From positions 124,001 to 188,000 of the forward strand of contig CM073197.1 of assembly GCA_037042915.1 (NCBI GenBank): a stretch of DNA of 64,000 nt. Direction: 5' to 3'. The position numbers and the translations under genes are program-made. The notes under the pieces are model-generated. The model did not search any database. It was not told where the DNA came from and saw only the letters and a program-made list of their open reading frames with translations. This DNA is from Auricularia sp. M13. Its lineage: Eukaryota > Basidiomycota > Agaricomycetes > Auriculariales > Auriculariaceae. Positions 58,567 to 64,000 of the stretch are shown here, piece after piece (position 1 is the stretch's first letter; each line of letters begins with the position of its first letter).

Positions 58567-61287
58567 ATGCGAGCCATTCGCTGCCGAGTTTCCCTCGAAC
58601 TCCACGACCAGTGTCTGCTCAAAACTGAGGTCTGCAATGGCGAGGAAATTAGGACGTATATGATCAGTTCTGTGATCAAAAGTTCGTCGTGACGCGCTCA
58701 CCCGCTAGCCAACAGTTTTAACCCCCCTTTTAGAAGTCAATAGCCCGATATTTTTTATCTATACCACCAGAGAACAGCCTTATCCCGATAGCTCACTCGT
58801 CACCGTCGCGGCTACCGCCAACCTGAGCTCCGGGACGTTCAGGGCCGACATTTACGACGTTCAGCCAATGAAGCTGGACAACGGCCCGCCTGCGCCTGCT
58901 CCATACGTCAATCCTCCTCGCCTGTTTTTCGACGCCATCATTCTGCGCGAATCAGCTGAGCTCCCGTGGTCCAACAACACGGGCGTGGGCGTGTTCGAGT
59001 TCGACGTGTCTGTTGACGTCTCGAATACGGTGAGTCGGACGCGCACTTCGCTTTATCACATGCTCATTATTGCAGGACGGGTTGCCAACACAGGTTGAAG
59101 TGCGGTCAGTCTTACTCATCAATCCTCCCTCGTGCACGAGCTCACGATGTTACAGCTGCACCATGCCCCGGACCAAAAAGGTTTTCAAGACTCTTCAGCC
59201 GTTGTATATCACACAGAGTGTGGGGCTGGTTGGGGACTTTTGCGGTTGGGTGAACGCGAAGGTCATTTGGATCGAGGTTCACACTATTGAGATCCTCGGT
59301 GCACCGGTTTCCACGTCGAGCCAGAGGCTAGACACCTCAGCTCGCTCTCGCGGTGGAAGTCCAGTCAAGGGCATCGGTCGCAGTAATGGGTAAGTCGTGC
59401 AAGTGTGCTTGGGTATATTCAGGCATCAATGTGTTCCAGACGTCGCGGACGCGCGCATAGTCCCGTCAAAAATTTCCCGTCGCGGTAAGTTTCTATATTG
59501 CTCGGATTGAACAGATTTGTGTATTGACATAAGCGCAGACAACGCGCTTCCAGTCCTTCGAAGGAACTCAGCTCCTCGTTCGACAATTTCGATCTGAGGT
59601 ATATTTCGTCAACCTTTTCCGTTGGTATTGCTGATCTCAGACCCAAGATCCCGCTCATCCAGTCCTGTCAAAGATCTCCCAGAGGCAGGAGGGGATCAAT
59701 TCCCAGTGTGCGTCTAAGTATACCGGGCGGAGGTTAATATAACTGAAATGTCCGCAGAACTCCCGAGGCGTCGAGGACTTTTTTCCTCAGCCCCTCGCTC
59801 AATGTTACCCCGCTTCAGCTCCTGTGAGCGGAGCTACCTCGCCTGCACCGAAACTGATGCCGCGAATTCCAGTCCTTTTGTTCCTGTTCCCGAGCCCGTC
59901 AAGGCAGCTGAAAACGCGTGAGTTCTCTTTCCGGATGCTAGGGAATCTCTGTTGATATCGTTGCTCGCTACAGGCAAAGTCCCCTCCTCGATAGTAATGG
60001 CCGCGACATCGGAGAAGTCTATTCAGAGGGTGCTCTTCAGCCGGGGTAAGGGAAAGTTTGTCTACAGAGCCGTAAGACATACTCACACCGGTCTTAGCGA
60101 CTTGGACGAATTGCTCAAGGGTTTGCCGAGTCTCCAATCTCTCAGGTCTGCATTCCTTCAGGTGTCATACGGCTATTGACAGACTCGATTATAAAGCGGT
60201 ATCGAAGACTTCGGCAATCCCGATTTGTCGCTCACAGGCGCGAATTCCAGCGGAAATGACGGGTACACGACAGCTAGCATCGATAGTCCCGTTCGACCTA
60301 TCGCACGTCCGGGCCAGCAGTTGGAGGACCCCGCGTCGCTCGAGTACGTGGTTTACACGGGTTGAGCGAGTGCATCCTGACAAGCTGTCATAGGGTCGTG
60401 GATAAGAAACTTCAAGGAGTCATTGCCGCGCAGACTCGTGAGGCGCCATCTGCTGGGTACGTCTACGTCGTATGCTGCTCGAAGATGCTCACTCGAGTTT
60501 TCACTACAGCCAGCCTGTTCACGCATGCGGTGTAGCGGCGGAGTCTTACTCCGACTATTTACAGTGCGCAGGCTATATCTGCGCTAGATTGCGGTCTGAC
60601 TTCGTGATAGGGACCTTGAAAAATCACTGGCTTCGTTCGACGGCGCCCGAGTTCAGCAGATGAACCCATCGCCTGACAAAATGTGAGGCATCTGTTTACG
60701 CTCTCCGAGAGTTTTGACTTATCTACCGACGGTGTCTTTAGACATGATACGAAGCGAGCTGCGCCGGACAGCGAAACGTTGGCGTGGTTGGGCCAGCCAT
60801 CTCAGAAACTGTGAGTTTCTCGCCTTAGTCACTCAGGATGTCGATCTTATAATCCTTTGTAGTTCCTCCGAAGACACCACCGAGTATGCCGAGTTATGCA
60901 CTGCACAGCTATCCTGTGATCCAGAGTATGTGACCGCCACTGTCCACCTGGGTCAATCAGCTTATATCTTCGAGATATGTCGCTCCTACGGACGCCGATC
61001 TTGCCGCAGCGTTTGCCGCTTGGCAGGCCCCTCAGAATCTCCCGACGGCAACGTGGTCCTTCGACGCGTAGTCATGCCAGTCTGGTCTCTATGTATGCCA
61101 CCGCGATCCCATTTTCCTTCTCTATTTGCTATTTTTCAGACTGCGTCTTGGGCACTACTGTAATAATCTCCGCGTGCACTTTCGCATGTCATTCCTTTCG
61201 CCCCCTCGCCCTCGCCCTCGCCCTCGACCTCGCCCTCGCCCTCGCCCTCGCCCTCGCCCGAATTGCCCGAGCTTGCTCCAGGTTTGA
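58567..61287 (+). CDS. Family D member D6: 19-exon gene with a symmetric micro-exon tail
   Basis: Core exons: 58567-58681, 58734-59029, 59076-59104, 59156-59389. Tail exons: 59440-59484, 59539-59598, 59648-59707, 59758-59823, 59873-59917, 59974-60045, 60098-60145, 60197-60343, 60394-60456, 60510-60542, 60611-60682, 60742-60810, 60863-60925, 60975-61067, 61140-61287. The sum is 586 codons (585 residues). Core: exon 1 of 115 nt in phase 1; module 1 SSLVTVAATANLSSG; split Arg-147 then CTMPRTKKVFKTL; module 2 VGLVGDFCGWVNAKVIWIEV. From 59440 to 61067 fourteen exons of 33-147 nt, each a multiple of three and in phase 2 at both ends, alternate with 49-72 nt introns. They encode Ser/Pro/acidic peptides (RSRSSSPVKDLPEAGGDQF). 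The last exon reads the CCCTCG array as Pro-Arg repeats. Some splice sites were chosen for frame; see findings. Confidence 0.6.
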
Positions 61288-61381
61288 CACGCGCGCCCTC
61301 ACCCTCACCCTCACCCTCCGTTGCCCTCACCCCCACCCTCACCCTCGCCCGAATTGCCCGAGCTTGCTCCAGGTTTGACAC
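61201..61381. repeat. CCCTCG/CCCTCA hexamer arrays with a 36-bp direct repeat
   Basis: (CCCTCG)n with one CCCTCGA variant at 61203-61260, then CCCTCA/CCCCCA units at about 61298-61346. Each array is followed by the same 36-bp segment (GCCCGAATTGCCCGAGCTTG...) at about 61256 and 61346. Confidence 0.85.
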
Positions 61382-61549
61382 GTGCCCTACTATGTCCGGT
61401 CTGCCAAGCGTACTTTAGGGTCTGAGTTCGTGATGAACGTAGACGATTGTCCAAACTGGCACATGCGAGTGTATGATCGAAGTAGAATCGTACTTTTTGG
61501 TACAGTCCGATACGGTGCGGACGGATTCGTCCGTCAACAACGTCTTCAG

Positions 61550-61556
61550 TATAAAG
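61550..61556 (+). promoter_or_regulatory. TATA box of L4
   Basis: TATAAAG, 49 bp before the ATG at 61599; GGTACAG and ATACGG words lie at about 61500. Confidence 0.5.
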
Positions 61557-61598
61557 TCCAGGCAGGTTCTGCGGGTGACAGGCTCAGCCCTGAGAGTA

Positions 61599-62060
61599 AT
61601 GCCAGCCTATAGTTACCCTGCAGACTACATGCCTGCCCTCATCCATGACAGCTTGCGGGAGTTTTCCAATTTGCCCGCCGACGAGGTTCCTCGGAATCGG
61701 CTCTCAGTGAGGCCAAGTCAGCTCTACGCCTTGAACATAAATTGATTGCTTGAATTACAGCTGTATATGACTCTGAAGAATCCTTTCGTTGGGAGCTGGC
61801 TTCCTGCAGTTCAATGCAACGATACAGGTTTTGTGACTGTGGCTGATCCCCGAGCATGGATCGAGGAGGCCAAGGAGGATGGTTCTGACGTTCGAGCTGA
61901 TCTACTCATGTGCAAGGTTATCATCGCTCAGGTTGCCCAAGATGCCTACTGGGAACTTAAAAATAGTGAAAAATCAGACCTTCAAGAGCACTTCCATTTT
62001 TTCTACACCTGGGAAATCAGCTCGATAGCCTTGGTCGATATACTTCTGCAGTTTATCTAG
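61599..62060 (+). CDS. Family L member L4, two exons
   Basis: Exons 61599-61706 and 61761-62060 around a 54-nt phase-0 intron (GTGAGG...TTACAG), 135 residues; a second in-frame ATG at 61629 would give 125. Exon 2 starts LYMTLKNPFVGSWLPAV, the family signature with Tyr second and LP after 13. Then GFVTVADPRAWIEEA, a helix CKVIIAQVAQDAYWEL and FFYTWEISSIALVDILL. It is closest to L3 (VYLSLNSPFVVRGLPRV, GFVVVPDLGEWIRRV). No signal peptide or domain known to me. Confidence 0.65.
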
Positions 62061-62905
62061 AGCTAAGGCCGCAATCTGTAATATCGCATCCGTAATACAC
62101 TACATGACTTTGTGGAGAGCCGTGTGAGACAACATCAATACTCTGGGAACTTGCTCTCGCGATCGCCGCGGTTCTGGCTGTAGTCCTAATTTGGGCGAAG
62201 ACAGTCGGTCGTAAGCGCTCAGGTCCATCAGACATGAGCCGTCACCATTCGACGCGCAGCTTCGTAACAGTTCAGTGACTAGCCATCTGGAGAGCTGCAC
62301 TCACTGATACGCTCATTACTGGCTGTCGCCTCGCACTTTCATGGGTTGCGCATGATTGACGCTCGGATTACCAAACACGCGTGCACTGACGTGTTCTGGT
62401 CTGCGTTGCTGCAGGGTGTTGGACAATCATACAGGCAGCCAAGCTTCCGATGGACATTAAATCACAGGCCTCGTCGACGCGCGTGCTTCATTGGCCAGGG
62501 TTGTAACGACCGCCGCCTCACGAGAGGACTCATATGACGATAGAAATGTGCGCGGTCCGCTGCGCTTCTGTCACTTTTCGTATGTTCTGACGTCGTGCGA
62601 AGAATTGTGCAGAAAATGGTGTTCAAACAGTGCGTGATGCTGTGAGCACGTCTCATACACCCGCATCTGGTCCGAGACGGGCCGTTGGCGGACGCGCCGT
62701 TTCGAACTGGTACCCGCACTCTTGGTCCTGGCCGTACTCTGATCTTTCTCTTTTGGACCAAAGGGTACGTTTTTCTCGCGAAGGTGTATTGCGTCTGAGA
62801 CTAGCGTATCAGTTCAGGAATGACAGAGTTCATGTCCGAGAGGTACCAATTCAGCTGGTTCGTACCAAGACAGTCTCAGATGCAGACTTCAGACCTTAGC
62901 ATATG
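62061..62905. other. Intergenic, no gene recognised
   Basis: About 850 bp with short ORFs on both strands only. GGTACCAATTC and a CGTACCAAG word at about 62845-62870 lie in the L5 promoter region. Confidence 0.35.
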
Positions 62906-62913
62906 TATATAAG
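62906..62913 (+). promoter_or_regulatory. TATA box of L5
   Basis: TATATAAG, 41 bp before the ATG at 62947. Confidence 0.6.
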
Positions 62914-62946
62914 CTATCCTCTTTCGTCAGTAATCTACAATCTGCC

Positions 62947-63501
62947 ATGTTGAACTCTTCGATGGCCATACGTCCAGCTGGCGACCTCGATGTGAAACCG
63001 TCTATAAAGACGGAGCAAAAGGAGAGCTCCAAGGACATTCCCGACATTACTGTTGGAGCAACTCGAGGATCGGCGACACAGTCAGGGAAGTTTGACGGAG
63101 TTCCCATCCTCAAGGTCCCTGAGAATGATCTCGAGGTGAGTGCTGACTCGGCTATTGGATACTCCAACTTAAACATGTTACAGGCGTACATTGGCCAACG
63201 TATGCCTCACATTCTCTCGGATCTTCCTCGGATAAGCATATCTCGCATGGACAATCCGGGCTATGTTCGGCGTTGGATTCGTCGCGCCGAAAGAGCCACA
63301 CACTGCGTGGAGGAGCTCACCCATAGATTGACACTGCAGCAATCGATTGTTGAAGCCGTAGTCGGGTTGATGATGACGGAGGTATTGTATGAGTCCGGCG
63401 ACGACGAGAAGCGTCAGTTGGTTCGTGACGCGGTAGATAATTGGTTGTGGAAGTTCATGGACTTTCACAACAGAGCTATGGATATCTGCAGAGCCATGTA
63501 A
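62947..63501 (+). CDS. Family L member L5, two exons
   Basis: Exons 62947-63135 and 63184-63501, a 48-nt phase-0 intron (GTGAGT...TTACAG), 168 residues. Exon 1 is a disordered, Lys/Asp/Ser-rich N-terminus ending FDGVPILKVPENDLE. Exon 2 opens AYIGQRMPHILSDLPRIS (Tyr second, LP after 13) and continues GYVRRWIRRAERATHCVEEL, THRLTLQQSIVEAVVGLMM, RDAVDNWLWKFMDFH. The helices align with L2. The intron is in frame, so unspliced RNA would also be translatable. Function unknown. Confidence 0.7.
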   Translation: MLNSSMAIRPAGDLDVKPSIKTEQKESSKDIPDITVGATRGSATQSGKFDGVPILKVPENDLEVSADSAIGYSNLNMLQAYIGQRMPHILSDLPRISISRMDNPGYVRRWIRRAERATHCVEELTHRLTLQQSIVEAVVGLMMTEVLYESGDDEKRQLVRDAVDNWLWKFMDFHNRAMDICRAM

Positions 63502-63580
63502 TCGAGCAAATGACATTCTCATCACTGTAGCCTTTCGTGCAGACCAGCAAGTTCGGATCGTCGGGTACTGTTGTCCATTC

Positions 63581-63687
63581 GGTACCGAAAAGTACCACCG
63601 AGAAGCGGTGGGTTGTACTATCCGTCACTAAGAACTCTTTCAGTACCTAATGGTACCAGTAATACCCTCTGAGAGGTAGCTGGTACC
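63581..63687. promoter_or_regulatory. Cluster of three GGTACC palindromes upstream of L6
   Basis: GGTACC at 63581, 63652 and 63682, plus several GTACC/GTACT words nearby, between L5 and the L6 TATA box. Similar words precede most other genes of the array. Confidence 0.45.
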
Positions 63688-63747
63688 CAAATGTACGATT
63701 CGTACCCACAAGTCCCGAGATCGAATTTGGAATTACTTCCGACGGCG

Positions 63748-63754
63748 TATAAAG
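63748..63754 (+). promoter_or_regulatory. TATA box of L6
   Basis: TATAAAG, 35 bp before the ATG at 63783. Confidence 0.55.
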
Positions 63755-63782
63755 CCTTGACCTCAGCTGTGTCCCAGTTAAT

Positions 63783-64000
63783 ATGTCTTCCAGTGACGAG
63801 GCTGGACCTCCCTGTGCTCTTGCATTGGGAAGGGCGGTACCGGACCGTCCCTGGAACGCCAATGCTTCGTGGGGAAGGGCGGTACCGGACCGTCCCAACG
63901 CCAATGCTTCGCGATTTGAGGGAATCCCCATAAACAACATCCTCAACGAACATCTTGGGGTATGTTTTACAGACACATGCTCCTCTCTTTATCGCTTAAT
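63783..64000 (+). CDS. Family L member L6, first exon only (runs off the window)
   Basis: ATG at 63783; exon 1 to 63959, then a GTATGT donor in phase 0. The exon end FEGIPINNILNEHLG parallels FDGVPILKVPENDLE of L5 at the same phase-0 intron, which assigns it to family L. The N-terminus contains a tandem repeat of about 14 residues (GRAVPDRPWNANAS, then GRAVPDRPNANAS) encoded by a 43/40-bp duplication that includes GGTACCGGACC. The LP[RA] exon should follow beyond the window. Confidence 0.55.
   Translation, partial: MSSSDEAGPPCALALGRAVPDRPWNANASWGRAVPDRPNANASRFEGIPINNILNEHLGVCFTDTCSSLYRL

Noticed and set aside
59641-59707. Use of the nearer CTCAG acceptor at 59640 for the D6 exon
   Set aside because: It changes the reading frame to a less natural peptide and breaks the phase chain; the CAAG site at 59647 keeps it. 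Only cDNA can decide.
61201-61346. CCCTCG/CCCTCA array as interstitial telomere repeat
   Set aside because: Fungal telomeres are normally CCCTAA; no CCCTAA unit is present and the array is in frame with D6.

Overview
The window looks like nuclear DNA of a filamentous basidiomycete (Agaricomycete type). The evidence is GC-rich genes with short introns (mostly 46-60 nt, GTRNGT...YAG), a lineage-expanded F-box family, a DUF6589 gene, a chromodomain Ty3/gypsy element and a Helitron helicase with 49-50 nt introns. Its second half is rich in mobile elements and resembles a subtelomere or other fast-evolving compartment. No rRNA, tRNA or CRISPR was recognised. All coordinates come from reading the sequence; no database search was run.

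Layout. 1-18 kb: the last codons of a short-chain dehydrogenase (SDR) and an F-box remnant, repeated in inverted orientation at 8.2-11.5 kb as an F-box pseudogene plus a complete SDR gene. Between the two arms lies a four-exon zinc-finger gene (zf-4CXXC_R1/CDCA7-like). Next come a small NTF2/SnoaL-like gene and an intact F-box gene. 18-23 kb: a cyclophilin gene whose first three introns are each over 1 kb and carry minisatellites. 23-29 kb: gene-poor, minisatellite-rich DNA and another F-box pseudogene.

29.9-42.9 kb: a RecQ-family helicase gene split by a complete chromovirus (714-bp LTRs, CTTGG target duplication, precise insertion), followed tail-to-tail by a DUF6589 gene. The element has an 11-nt match between its predicted RNA 5' end and its primer-binding site (Tf1-like self-priming). 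It also carries an intron-containing antisense Zn2Cys6 gene between pol and the 3' LTR.

43.7-64 kb: two unrecognised gene families in tandem on the same strand, around a full-length Helitron Rep/PIF1 gene. Family D (D1-D6) has two beta-rich, possibly OB-like modules joined at a conserved phase-2 intron, then a disordered tail. Family L (L1-L6) has about 135-170 residues, is helical, has a Y-x(11)-LP[RA] signature and a conserved phase-0 intron in front of it. Every member has a TATA-like box just upstream of its ATG. D6 is the most striking: 19 exons, with a tail read from 14 consecutive small exons (33-147 nt), all starting and ending in phase 2, the architecture of a micro-exon gene. Functions of D and L are unknown. 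Their arrangement suggests a co-expanding gene system, possibly linked to the Helitron.
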